A stretch of DNA of 64,000 nucleotides. Origin: Icerya purchasi (taxonomy: Eukaryota; Arthropoda; Insecta; Hemiptera; Monophlebidae). This document shows, piece after piece, positions 11,411-22,275 of this stretch (within the stretch, counting starts at the first letter, position 1; every line of letters starts with the position of its first letter). Made by a program: the position numbers and the translations under genes. Location of the stretch: positions 23,075,191 to 23,139,190 of the forward strand of contig CM077116.1 of assembly GCA_039619475.1 (NCBI GenBank), in the 5' to 3' direction. The notes under the pieces were generated by a model. The model ran no database searches. It was not told the DNA's origin and saw only the letters and a list, made by a program, of their open reading frames with translations.

Positions 11411-13632
11411 GGAGCTAATGATCACAATGCGCGCCTGGTTATGAATTTGGTACGAAAAATTTTTAATAAAAAAATGCGAAACGCGAAAACCAAAAATTGG
11501 AAAAAATTTTGTTCCGATTCGAAACTATGGGGCCTTCCTTACAAGACTATTTTCAAAAATAAACGCCAGTTACAGATTCCTTCGTATTTTTTAGACCAGA
11601 ATAATCAAAAAATTTCCGATAAGGATTCAAAGATAAAGGCCCTTCTTGATTATTTTTATCAAGTAAACTCAAACACAAATGGGGACGAAACCTTCTCATA
11701 CAAGTTGCAAGAATTCCAGAGATTTAACCTTAGCGGCTTTAGTTTTAACAGCGAACTATTTATTTCCAAAGCGGAAATTAAGGATATTCTTCGCCGGACT
11801 AAAAATAAAGCTCCTGGTTTAGACCAGCTGACGAATAAATGTTTGAAGATCTTGAATTTCCACTATCCTAATTTACTTCAGAGCTTATTCATCGCTCTGT
11901 TGAGGTTCGGAGTCTTCCCGGAAGCCTGGCGAGCAGGAAGGACAGTTTTTGTGCTAAAACCCGGACGTAGTCCTAGTCTTCCATCTTCGTACAGACCGAT
12001 TGTCTTGTTAAGCGCTTTAGCCAAGGTGTTTGAATATGTTTTGTTGAATCGTATACTGCCGGTTTTACCTCACGATGATCGGCAATTTGGATTTACTAAG
12101 TCCCGTTCTACGGCAACGCTTTTTGGCGAATTATCTAAGCAGATTGAGCGTGCGTTAAGTAAAAAGACTGCGATCGGCCTGCTAACGTTGGATATTAAAG
12201 GCGCCTTTGATAACTGTTCGTGGCCAGTCTTATTCCACAAAATTAGAGCACTCAGGCTCGATTATAGAATAATCTCAATTTTAAGACAATACTTAGATTC
12301 CAGAACTATTCAATTTATTTACGAACATCAAACATATTTTCGAAATGTTACTCGCGGATGCCCGCAAGGATCGATTTTGGGCCCGATTTTTTGGAATTTG
12401 TATATTTCAGACTTATCGTTGATGGAGTTCCCGTCGGCAGTAACCAGATATTTCTATGCAGATGATCTAGCATTCGCGGTCACTTCTAACCATCGTTCCT
12501 CCATTTGTAAATACTTCAAGATTACAATCAACAATATTTTAACCTATATGGAAAAACATCTTTTACAGTTGGACGAAAACAAGACTAATTTATTAATCAT
12601 GCACAGGAAACGAAAAAGGGACTACTACAATTCGCTACATCTCTCTATACCGAACTTTAAAATTAATATCGTCGAATCACTGAAATATCTTGGTATTACA
12701 TTAGACTGTCGCTACAGTTTTAATCAACATTTCAAAAATTTGTCCAGTAAAGCTACAACGGTTCTAAATAAATTGCACTCCGTGTCTGGACGCACGTATG
12801 GGATGAGCACTAAACACCGTTTAATAATTTATAATATGCTAGTTGTTCCATTATTCACGTACTGCGTATTTATGTTTGAAGAGGATTTAAAGCGTAAAAG
12901 TATTCAGGAAGTACTAGTTAAATCCCAAAGGAAATTTCTTTTGTTTATTCTCCGCGCGCATAGAACTACTTCCGGTGATGCATTGCGAACAATAGCAGGA
13001 CAATTGCCACTGCATTCCGTATTGCAGCATAAAATTTTGTATTTTAAAGGGTTAAATAATCTCAATTTGGAGTTGGATCTAAACAATAGATTTATTGAAA
13101 TGCAAAATAGCTGGAACAATAGCTCAACTGGAAGATTAACATTTAGTTTTGTCCCCGAGGTTAAAACCAATCCAATCAAAATTAATAATATTAATACGTA
13201 TGTGACGCAATTTCTCACTGGACATGGTAGATTTCAAAGTTATCTGCACCGTTTCCATCTAGCAGACACCGATTTGTGTTCCTGTGGAAATGCTCCTGAA
13301 ACTGTCACTCATATCGTTAATGAGTGCGCCAAATGGAAATTCTTGTTTAAAGACGTAAATTGTTTTCCATTAAACAACGATAATTTATCAAAATTCCTGC
13401 ACGTGGCGAATTTTATCATGGCTTCCAAATATTCGGACCTTGAAGATTTTTCATTTAATGTATAATTTTATTTTAATTTTTATATCGGTTAATTTTTGTC
13501 TTTTTCATTTTCTTTTTATTGTTTCCAATCCATGAGGTGTTCATTCAACTGAGATACTCATGGCTATGTTTCAATTACTATGTATTTATGTTATTATTCA
13601 CCAAATAAATAAATAAAAAAAAAAAAAAAAAA
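11411..13632 (+). mobile_element. R1-like LINE, 5'-truncated, with TSD
   Basis: A 10-bp direct repeat AAGGCGGTCG at 11401-11410 and 13633-13642 flanks the element; three further bases match with one mismatch. It ends in an AAAT-type tract plus poly-A (about 13605-13632). Only the RT-to-C-terminus part of ORF2 was copied. The endonuclease domain and ORF1 are missing, so the insertion was 5'-truncated. The reading frame stays open up to the left junction. The open frame and near-perfect target duplication point to a recent insertion. It sits inside a SINE within the ASPP intron, antisense to the gene. Confidence 0.88.
11441..13465 (+). CDS. R1-like LINE reverse transcriptase (ORF2 part, 674 codons open)
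   Basis: The product is a non-LTR reverse transcriptase that would make cDNA from LINE RNA at a nicked target. RT motifs in order are APGLDQ (124-129), PSSYRPIVLLSALAKVFE (181-198), GFTKSRST (217-224), LDIKGAFD (250-257, first catalytic Asp), GCPQGSILGP (306-315) and YADD (339-342, catalytic pair). The thumb has the R1-type QRKFLLFILRAHRTTS. A zinc-knuckle-like C-x-C-x8-H-x4-C lies at 613-629. No RNase H domain is present, which fits the R1 clade. The first Met at 11441 is only the first ATG after the 5' truncation, because the frame is open upstream to the junction. Without endonuclease and ORF1 it cannot move on its own. Clade assignment is from motifs only. Confidence 0.85.
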   Translation: MNLVRKIFNKKMRNAKTKNWKKFCSDSKLWGLPYKTIFKNKRQLQIPSYFLDQNNQKISDKDSKIKALLDYFYQVNSNTNGDETFSYKLQEFQRFNLSGFSFNSELFISKAEIKDILRRTKNKAPGLDQLTNKCLKILNFHYPNLLQSLFIALLRFGVFPEAWRAGRTVFVLKPGRSPSLPSSYRPIVLLSALAKVFEYVLLNRILPVLPHDDRQFGFTKSRSTATLFGELSKQIERALSKKTAIGLLTLDIKGAFDNCSWPVLFHKIRALRLDYRIISILRQYLDSRTIQFIYEHQTYFRNVTRGCPQGSILGPIFWNLYISDLSLMEFPSAVTRYFYADDLAFAVTSNHRSSICKYFKITINNILTYMEKHLLQLDENKTNLLIMHRKRKRDYYNSLHLSIPNFKINIVESLKYLGITLDCRYSFNQHFKNLSSKATTVLNKLHSVSGRTYGMSTKHRLIIYNMLVVPLFTYCVFMFEEDLKRKSIQEVLVKSQRKFLLFILRAHRTTSGDALRTIAGQLPLHSVLQHKILYFKGLNNLNLELDLNNRFIEMQNSWNNSSTGRLTFSFVPEVKTNPIKINNINTYVTQFLTGHGRFQSYLHRFHLADTDLCSCGNAPETVTHIVNECAKWKFLFKDVNCFPLNNDNLSKFLHVANFIMASKYSDLEDFSFNV

Positions 13633-13642
13633 AAGGCGGTCG

Positions 13643-13770
13643 AGAGAAAGAAACTAACCTCCCTCCTCTCATCAGTGCCGTTGTCCGTAGTACATTGTGA
13701 ACCTTAACAATCCTCGACACCCTGAAAAGAGTATGGGACTTATTTACTTACTTTTCTAAGACCGAAAAAA
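13643..13770 (+). mobile_element. tRNA-derived SINE, 3' half
   Basis: This is the continuation of the SINE interrupted by the R1-like LINE. It begins after the right target-site copy and ends near TTATTTACTTACTT. Its link to the 11275-11410 half is inferred from the shared target duplication. Confidence 0.4.
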
Positions 13771-14095
13771 GTGTTGAAACGGAACTAACTCGGCATATGA
13801 TTGCACGATGCTACACAAACAAGAACAAAATTAAGAAGCCACTTTTTTTTTAACAATTTCAAAAAATTAAAAAATAAATATATTTTTGAGAGAAAATTAA
13901 TATTTAAATCAAGATAAAGAAATTTAACAAATCTATTATAAATAATAAATCATTTTAAACTATTTTATGTAAAATTCAACCCATCTCATTAATAATTAAT
14001 TAATGATAAGTAACTAAAAACATTTCATACTTGATTTTATGTGTTGTTTTTAATTTTTAATAAATCATTCAATCTTATTTGTACTTTTTTTTTCA

Positions 14096-14175
14096 ATTTA
14101 TTTGTAATCGGCGACCCCCATATGTTTCGTTCGCGACCCCCCAGGGGGTCGTGACCCACACTTTGAAAAACACTG
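14096..14175 (-). mobile_element. hAT-like transposon terminus (solo end)
   Basis: Read on the minus strand from 14175, the sequence starts CAGTGTTTTTCAAAGTGTGG and continues GTCACGACCCCC. This resembles hAT-superfamily terminal inverted repeats, which typically begin CAGTG and often contain GGGTC-type motifs. It includes an internal CCCCCCAGGGGG self-complementary core. No matching opposite end or 8-bp target repeat is visible nearby, so this is a remnant or a chance match. Confidence 0.42.
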
Positions 14176-16595
14176 CTGTACAATAAGGTCAAATTAAAAC
14201 ACATTACTATAAACAATTATTTAATTACCCGACGCGTCTCGAAGCCAAAGCGCCATGATCACGGGAGTTATTATAATATATGTATAAATTTAACAAAGAC
14301 AATGACTGAATAAAAATAACGGATTTAAGTCGATAACAAAAGTCGATTATTACACGATTAAATAAAGTAAGAAGAGTTATCCAGCAAGTTACTTCAACTT
14401 TATAATTTTACAATGTATTCTCTTACAACTATAGAAAAAGTAAAAAAAAACATACATTATACATATCTAACACAGCTGTTAATATATATGCTCCTAATTC
14501 ATACGTATATGCTTGTTTTCGATAATGTAGTTTAAAAAGAAAAAGTGCTATATTAGATCTGTTACAGGCAATATGTAACTAGTTCAAATCGTGTATAATT
14601 TTTAGACCTTTTTATTACAAGTAATAATAAAGTATGAAGTTAAAACGATTTCGTTTCAGCTGACGTTTAGGTGTCCAAATGACGTTCTAGAATACAGAAT
14701 ACGAAGGAAATTGATTCTGAAATATGACATAGAATTTAAAATTTTTCAATTGGTTTCTCCTTTTTTGTGGAAAGGGATTTCAATCGATAAACGTTACAAA
14801 CGAACTACATTAATTTTCACATTTGTATATGTATGATCGAAACTGCTCGTTACATTTCGGTTATATTTTTTTGCTACAATTCCAGATTAATACTATTTAA
14901 AAATTAATAATCTCCGACTTTGACCGAATTACAATGAACAGAATAAATTTTACGGAATTTTAATACGTTCTCGACAGGCCGCGTAATTAACTGATAGATA
15001 TAGAATAAAAACTGATTTATGGACTCGGCAGACAACGTGAACTATTCCCGGTAGACGCTTAATTAATATTCTAGTCCGAAATCGGTACATTCGCTATTTG
15101 TATTACAGACATTCGTACACTTGGACAATATTTCGGAATCTCGGGGAAAAAAAACAGAACTCGAAAGAGCAAAAAACAAAAATAAACAACAAAAAACAAA
15201 TAAATAACAGTAAAAAGGTAAAATGCTTTGAATAAAAAATATTCGATGGGATTTTTCGTAAATATTTTATGAAAGGAACGTGGGGGGGGGGGGGGGGAGA
15301 GAAAGGGTCGCTTTTATTATCGACGGCTGACGAAAGTTAACGCGATTCGCCTTTTTGAGTTAATGTTGCGAATATTTGATTAAATAAAATTTACCGGACC
15401 GTATAATCGGGAAAAAATTGAAGGACGAAAGTTGAATTTAAATCATGTGTTATTGAAAAAAGACACGTGCGCTCGGTTAAAATTCAATTCGGTAGAATTT
15501 AAAAATTCACCCACAACCAACACGGATAAAAAATTTTACTACCAGCGACACAATTTATTCGGGCAATCATTACTTATCGTTTTGAAACGGGGATGATATC
15601 GATCCTAAATGCTCTTTTTCTCCTTTCTTATAAATAATGCAAATGTTCAAAAGTGGAGAATGATTTAAATGTCTCCCGACGCCGGAGAAATATTTAATTC
15701 TACGATATCACTGATACACTGCTATAGGAAGAGAATGAGCCGACAAATAGGTGTACAATTTAAATGTATATAATAACGGCGAGCCGTACGATTTTTAGAA
15801 GGTAAATCGCAGACACATGAAACATGCCATTTTAAAGAGAAAGACGTGTTTAAAAGGAGAAAAAATAAAAACAAAAAGCCAGGAAAAAGAGTAGTAGTCG
15901 AGGATTATGATAAGTGCGACAGGGGACCTTACAAGAATCTAAGAGCACTTGAATGGCATCATGCAGCAGACGTGATTAAGTGCATCCGTCAGAAGCCCGG
16001 CTTAGGATACAACGAGAAAAGACCGTGATAGCGACCGGTACAATTTACGTTTTGTCGGGTCACATGTTGCACAATATAACGTCATGGTGATACAGAATTA
16101 AGCATTGGCCGTGTCAAAGAAACCTTGGCAACCAATAATACAGATGAGTAAATGGATGTCAAGTTATTTTTAATGCTCACAATGTTCGAGACACTGTGGC
16201 AGTAAATATAGTTAAGCGTTAGATCTCCTGGGGTTAAAGATGTTTTAAGAAAAGACTCTAACACCATGAAAAACAAATCCAATTCGGTATAGAGCAAGGG
16301 CGAGTCGTCGAGTTACTCAGCCATCATGGCGATAAATGCTAAAAATCACAAAATTGTAGCTAAATTCCAAAAAAAATTATTATTATTGTGAGGTAGAATT
16401 GTAAATGCTTACCTGATGTATATTTGTTAGTGTTACATTTGCAGTGGACGAGACTGTGTACGTAGAATTGATAGTGGTCACCAGCGGTAAAGATCGTGCA
16501 ACTCCGTTATAACAATGTGATCTTGATTCGTACGGTCTGGAAAAATGCAGTAGATAAATTAAAAAATAAAGCGAAGCAAAAGCTGTTTTCTGATG

Positions 16596-16702
<107 letters not shown>

Positions 16703-19700
16703 TATTTTTCGTGTAACAACCGCGAAGCGACGAACAAGTTTCATAAATTGTTATACTTTTACAGTAATTGTTTTCACGAGAAAATCTGAAAACCGAGCAG
16801 ACTGCATTTTATTGTTTCTCGACACGTAAAAGCCGTAATCGAACGGCGGATTTATATTCTCAGAGTTTATTTATTTTTCCAGCTTTCAGAGTCAAAGAGA
16901 AATAATACTAATAGCGTTAGTAATAATATCAAGAAAAAAAAATAATAATAAATAAATAACGTAACTTTTTTTCAGGTTAATTTTTGTTTCCTTTCTTTTT
17001 GTACCCAGTTTTTAACAGGGATTAAAAAGTTATTTTCAAAAAGCAGTACAATATAAAAACTAAACAACTAAAGATCTACGATGTTTCCTAAACGACAATT
17101 TTTTTACGAGATGTAATTTCTTTTCCGCAGTCGAAGAAATTTAAAATCGCTGTCAACGGTTTAAGATGTCAAAAAACAAAAACGAAAGTCTCCCATGGGC
17201 AGAAAAGAAACTGAGAAAAAAAAATGTGAGAATAAATTGAAAATAAATGAAAACGAAGAGAAAAAAAAAAAAGGAAGAAAAGAAAATATTTAAATACATA
17301 TTAAAAAGGAAGATAAAGGAGAATAAACGGAAAATCCTTATTTGTAAACGAAACTTTAATGTAATAAGTTAACTAAAAAAATGCAATTACCGAAGGATGC
17401 TTGAAGTATTGAACAAAGTCGCATTATCGTTCGCGAAGCAGTTTACAGTTGTTCCAGTACGTTGTTACAGAGCGTAGTCTTCTTTTTTTTGATTTGTTTT
17501 TTGAATAGTTTTACTTCAAAAAAAAAAAGTAACAGTCCTACTTTTACAAAATCTGACTGAGAATTTTCGAGAATCAATGATAACCTGGACGTATTATGTG
17601 TTGTAAAACACAAATTAAACGTATTTTTGAGAAATTAAGCGCACCTTCAGATGCTTACTGATTATTATATCGCCTGCTTCTCGAAAAATAAATAATGGCG
17701 ATTGCGTTTCAACCGGATGATAATTTGCGCTGTAATTTTTTTTTCGTTCGTAATATTTCAAATAATTTAAATGTAATAAAATCTTACAAATTAAAATTAT
17801 ACTTTTATACATAAACTGCCGATTCAAATTACAAACAGCTATTATTTTCAATAATTTTTTATTTGACAACAAAAAAAAGAAAGAAAAAAATACAGAATTC
17901 TTAAATTTAAAAAAATATTTAAAACCGACATTAATTCAAATACGACATGGCTCACATAATCTATGGACATATGTATTCGATATAGAGGCGCTTCTACGCA
18001 AAAACTATTTTCTCTTCGGATATAGAACTCTTATAGAATAATACAACTCTGTATTTAATCATTTAATAATGTAGCCACATATTTAAATGGCGTAATTATG
18101 TAAACATTTTTATTAGCTTTCAGCCACGACTACGAATTTATGCGCCTCGTTCATCGTTAATATGCTGCAAATTTTCACCGGTTTACAAAACTCGCCGCCG
18201 TCCGTTGCATTTTTTAATTATTAAATTTTCAAATAGCGCCTTTAAAAGAACAGAAAGTCTCGAATAATCAATTAATGCAGCTTCAAAAGATAACGTTTAT
18301 TTTAATACGAATTAATCGATGCGTACTAATTAATGAATAAGAGCGTAAAATTTGGAAGTATTCGTTCTACGAGGTTTTCGCGTGCGTCAAAAGGAATTTA
18401 TAAACAGCCCTATCTTATACCGAGGGCGAGGACGAGTGTCGAAACACAGTCAAGTAAGAAATAGAAGCGTTTTCAGAAAAGAAGCTGTAGAAGAAACAAA
18501 TGCAGGCAAGAGGCTAGTGTAAAGTAAGAATGGAAGTCGAGACGCGAAGCGGAAAAAAGGGGAGAACGGAAGAATGAGGCCGAGAAGATCGGGAGAAGGA
18601 AATTTACGGATAGAAATCGGAGAAATGCCGAAAGAAGAAAGGTAAGAAACGTAAAATAGGAATAAGTTATGGCGTCGGTTTAAAAGTGACGTAATCTCTA
18701 ATGTATAAAATGCGTAGCACACCGCAACGAATAGCCCGGAACAATGGACTTCGCGGCGAAATATTAAACAGTGTCAAAGACGAGAACGAGGCTTATCACC
18801 GATGATTAACTGGAATCGATGCCTAAGATCGGAAATTGCGAGAAGAATAATAATCGGTGCGTTCGTATTTTCTTTTATAAGGAAATTTCGAAATTAAGGT
18901 GTAGCGGCATCTGGACCGATTAAAGGAGAGAATGTAGCCCCCCCACCCCCACCACCGTTTACAGAGAGAACTAAAACAAGAAGACCACGGCGGTCATTAA
19001 TTTTCATAGATTTTCACAGTGCGAATATGCAGACTGTGGCGCGTAAATTTATTAAAATTCCTATCGCTCTGAAAACTAAAACTACTTACGCTGAAACGGA
19101 CCGGGCGAATATAACGCCAAAATTAAAATTGCCCCATATCGTCATTAATTAAATTTTTCCAAATTAACGTTTACCCCATACACACAATCAATTCTTTCTA
19201 TTATATCGAAAGGAAATATGTTGATTATGATATGAACGATAGTAGAAAAATAAATTAACGCTCCAGCTTCCACTGATTCAGGTTATTGTTCGCAATACGG
19301 GTTAAATGTAAAAAACGCGTTCAGATGTCATTCACCTGGATCCCGGCAATAGCTATGAACGGGAACTAGCGAGACAACCGTCAAACACATTCCAGCTATT
19401 TATTGCGTATGAAGATTTGATAGGGAAAACATCAGACGAACATGGTCCAATGTGCAGGATTCCTATTATGCGAAAGAAGGAGATGATCGGGCCATCAATA
19501 GACTAACGATTGGCCGCACAAACCTTACACGTAGCCATAATAGACCAGCTCCTTGGTGTAATCGGTGCAATTATGCAAGACTGTCAGAGTTATACCACAT
19601 ATCGCGGCGACCTCCTAACATGGTTACAAGAGAAGTTAAACAGTCAAAATACATCCGCAGTTTATTGCAGAGTAATCTTACAAATACATTATAGTTAAAT

Positions 19701-19835
19701 ATATGTACATACATGTAAATTGTAACTGATCAAAATATTGAATAAGGTCTATTAAGGCGCGTCAAGTCTCCAAAAAAATAAAAAAATTAACGCTATATAT
19801 AAATACACACATATACGTCCTTATTAGCATGCGAC

Positions 19836-19897
19836 TGAAAAAAACAATCTAAATGCATAAAAAACCGATTTCTTGCAGCTCTTATAGACTCTAATAG
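19836..19897 (+). repeat. Left arm of a split palindrome
   Basis: About 62 bp that is the reverse complement of 20716-20777, with about four mismatches. It contains CAATCTAAATGCATAAAAAA and ends GACTCTAATAG. The LINE at 19904-20709 separates the two arms. Removing the LINE and one target copy leaves arms only about 4 nt apart. Confidence 0.85.
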
Positions 19898-19903
19898 CAT
19901 TCT

Positions 19904-20709
19904 TTTTTTTTTTTTTTTTTTGGGCACGTCAACAGTGGAACTTTCCCAACGCAAAGAATTGTACATTATATAAGAAAAAGATTAGAAATTGAGGAGATAA
20001 AAAAGGCCAACAAAGGAACTATATTCAGAGAGGGGAATGCAAGAATGGAGCGGACACTATAAGGAGTAGGAAGGCCAAGGCGCAGAAGACTAGAATACAG
20101 AGTAGAACGTTCGGAGGAAATAAAGGGGCATTCGAACAAAACGTGATTCGCATCACAGGTATAGTTGAGCTCCGGAGGATCATAAGGACACAAAGGAGAT
20201 TGAACAATAGAAAAACGGAAAAGAGAAGCCGGAAGCAAACTATAGAGGAAATAATCGAACGGCTAAGGTAGGGGAAAAGATTAAATCAAGGAAGAGAGGA
20301 AGGAAAGGGCTGAACAGAAAGGTAAAAAGATCGAGGATTGGTAAAGAATGAAGGATAGAATGCGGTTCAGAAATCGTGGTGGGAACGATAAGAAAGACAG
20401 TAGAGAGTTTGAGCAGGAAATCTACTAATGAATAGACCATTGGTCGCCGCCGAACGTGCCAACGAATGTCAACTAACTCGTTTCCAGGAATTCCGCAATG
20501 ACCAGGAATCCATAGTAGATCGATTACAACAGAGCGGGATGCAAATAAATTAGAAATTAAGAAGCGAATTTGGAGAATAATGGGATCAGTGACATGAGTA
20601 GGAAAAGGAGAGGAGATAGCCAATAAAACACTTTTCGAGTCCGAGGATAGGAGGAACCAAGAGATGTTATTTGTTGAGGATACGAAAAGGACTGCCTGCA
20701 GGATAGCCA
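19904..20709 (-). mobile_element. LINE family A copy inserted at a palindrome centre
   Basis: The minus strand encodes RNase H elements: AILQAV, then the catalytic-type SDSKS, then IDLLWIPGHCGIPGNELVD. The C-terminal domain follows (CDANHVLFECPFISSE, LGLPTPYSV). The 3' end reads TGCCC followed by poly-A (plus-strand T run from 19904). An 8-bp repeat AGCATTCT at 19896-19903 and 20710-20717 is the target duplication. A shift between RNase H and the C-terminus breaks the frame. The copy is 5'-truncated within RNase H. Confidence 0.8.
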
Positions 20710-20715
20710 AGCATT

Positions 20716-20777
20716 CTATTAGAGTCTATCAAAGTTGCAAGAAACCGGTTTTTTATGCATTTAGATTGTTTTTTTCA
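20716..20777 (-). repeat. Right arm of a split palindrome
   Basis: Inverted partner of 19836-19897. Both arms have the same A7/T7 run and CAATCTAAATGCAT core, so they are not a chance AT-rich match. Confidence 0.85.
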
Positions 20778-20812
20778 CAGTGCAATTACATATTGGGTCA
20801 TGATGTGAATTT

Positions 20813-21170
20813 CTTTTTTTTTTTTTTTCTAACGGATTCGTCAACGAGGACATTAGTCCAAGAAATGGAAAGAAGAAAAAAATAAAGTTGTGAATTCTTA
20901 AACGTTTAAGGATAGAGGATAAAAACAATTCGAGGACAGGAGTAACAGAAGGAGAAGGAAATGAGAGAATTTGAGAAGTCACTTTTAATAAAAAGATTCG
21001 GAATATTTAACAGAGAAGATAGAATATTGTCTCAGCAGAAAACATCGAATGATATCAGGTTCACGAAGAATGGAATCAGAATGGAAAGGGGCAAAAAGGA
21101 TTTACCAGAGTTTTCAGGAAGTCCGTTAATTTACCGTTTACAGATAGCAGAATTTTTCTAGCCTGAAAAT
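20813..21170 (-). mobile_element. LINE family A 3' relic
   Basis: It starts at a T run (the poly-A tail of a minus-strand copy) followed by the complement of GGACTAATGTCCTCGTTGAC. This sequence is shared with the 3' end at 60985-61190. Minus-strand translation gives PDIIRCFLLRQYSIFS, then FPSPSVTPVLELFLSSI, a decayed family A C-terminus. It ends about 60 bp before the donor of the large ASPP exon. No clear target duplication. Confidence 0.6.
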
Positions 21171-21231
21171 GTGTCAAAACGGTTATCGGAAAAAGCGAAA
21201 AATCAAATCTCTAAAAATATTAACTACATAC

Positions 21232-21955
21232 CTCAAAATTAGCGCTGGCGACTTATTGTTCGGTAAGTTATTTAAAGGAGTGGTGGCCAAGCATTTGTTC
21301 GTGCTGGCCTGTATTGGGATACTGTGGACGATGTTCATCTGCTGAAGCTGACTGAGAGGAGGCGAGGAAGATGGCTGCTGGGCCACCTTATCCGAGACGG
21401 CTGCTGGTCCCGATTTATTGGACGATTCTTCAGCGGCTGATCCAGTTCCGCTACTGACGCTTTTGTTATCCGGATATTCAGTGCTGCTCATGCTGCAGTT
21501 ACTGGCCAGTTCGCATTCTGCGTTAGTGCCGCTACTCTCCACTCCCTCGGCAGCTTGGCGCCGGTACATGGGCTGCTTGTTGCCGGTGTTCAAGCTGAAT
21601 TTCGTTCCGTACGGTAACGTTTGGTACTTTGGATCGTACTTATTCGGTCCGAACTCCGACTGTAAGTTGTTCGGCACCGATGTCCTCTCGTCTTTCGCAG
21701 TCGTCGCTAAAGGGCAAAGTCGACTGCAAGCCGGCTTTTTCTCTGACTGATCGTCCGTCGGCTGGGCTAGCGCGACCGAGGCGGAAAGCTGTACCATTGC
21801 GTTCAGCGGTGGTATTCTGTCTTCAACGGTGAGATGTTTTGTAGCCGGTTTCGATTCTTTACTCAGGTAGGAAACCGCAACCGGGTAGGATGGTAACCTT
21901 CGCTGATTAGAAGGTAAATCGTTCGGCGGGACGAGATTATTATTAATATTATTAC

Positions 21956-22001
<46 letters not shown>

Positions 22002-22275
22002 ATTGTTATTATTATTATTCGTAGAAGGTGGAGCTGAAGATTGGTACTTCCTAAAGTACGGAGCAGAACCGGTGTTCGTTTTTGGATCGTTACCGATCAC
22101 ATTTGGCGCGGTAATATTATTCTTCAATGGCACATGATAGTACGGTTCGACAGCCGCCACATTCGCACTGGTTATGTTTCGGCCAGATGAAGACTTGGTT
22201 AATGGTGCTGGAGGACCTGAAGATAACCTGTACAATTGCTGAACCGTCTTTTGTTGCTTTTCCGTCAACGAATTT
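21232..22275 (-). CDS. ASPP: ASPP large internal exon (Ser/Pro/Asn-rich)
   Basis: This is a 1044-nt minus-strand exon with a strong acceptor (TTCTTGCCTGCTTCTAG at 22276) and a strong donor (TTTTGAG|GTATGT at 21232/21231). It begins in phase 2, completing a Gln codon, with NSLTEKQQKTVQQLYRLSSG. It contains an Asn run of about 25 residues from an AAT trinucleotide tract, SNQRRLPSYPVAVSY, two Cys in SRLCPL, and Ser/Thr/Gln-rich stretches. It ends SPALIL in phase 2. The product is probably an unstructured linker between the coiled coil and the C-terminal ankyrin/SH3 module, a region that is long and poorly conserved in ASPP proteins. Identity comes from frame continuity with the conserved coiled-coil exons upstream. 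Confidence 0.75.
21934..22019 (-). repeat. ASPP: Coding AAT trinucleotide repeat (polyAsn)
   Basis: Plus-strand ATT repeats with a few AAT and ACT interruptions encode a polyasparagine tract inside the ASPP exon. The repeat keeps the frame, since its unit is three bases. Its length is likely polymorphic. Confidence 0.93.

Noticed and set aside
19452..19698. Two overlapping plus-strand frames of 62-80 codons
   Set aside because: No recognised motif. The following A-rich tail hints at a retroelement 3' end but nothing supports a gene.
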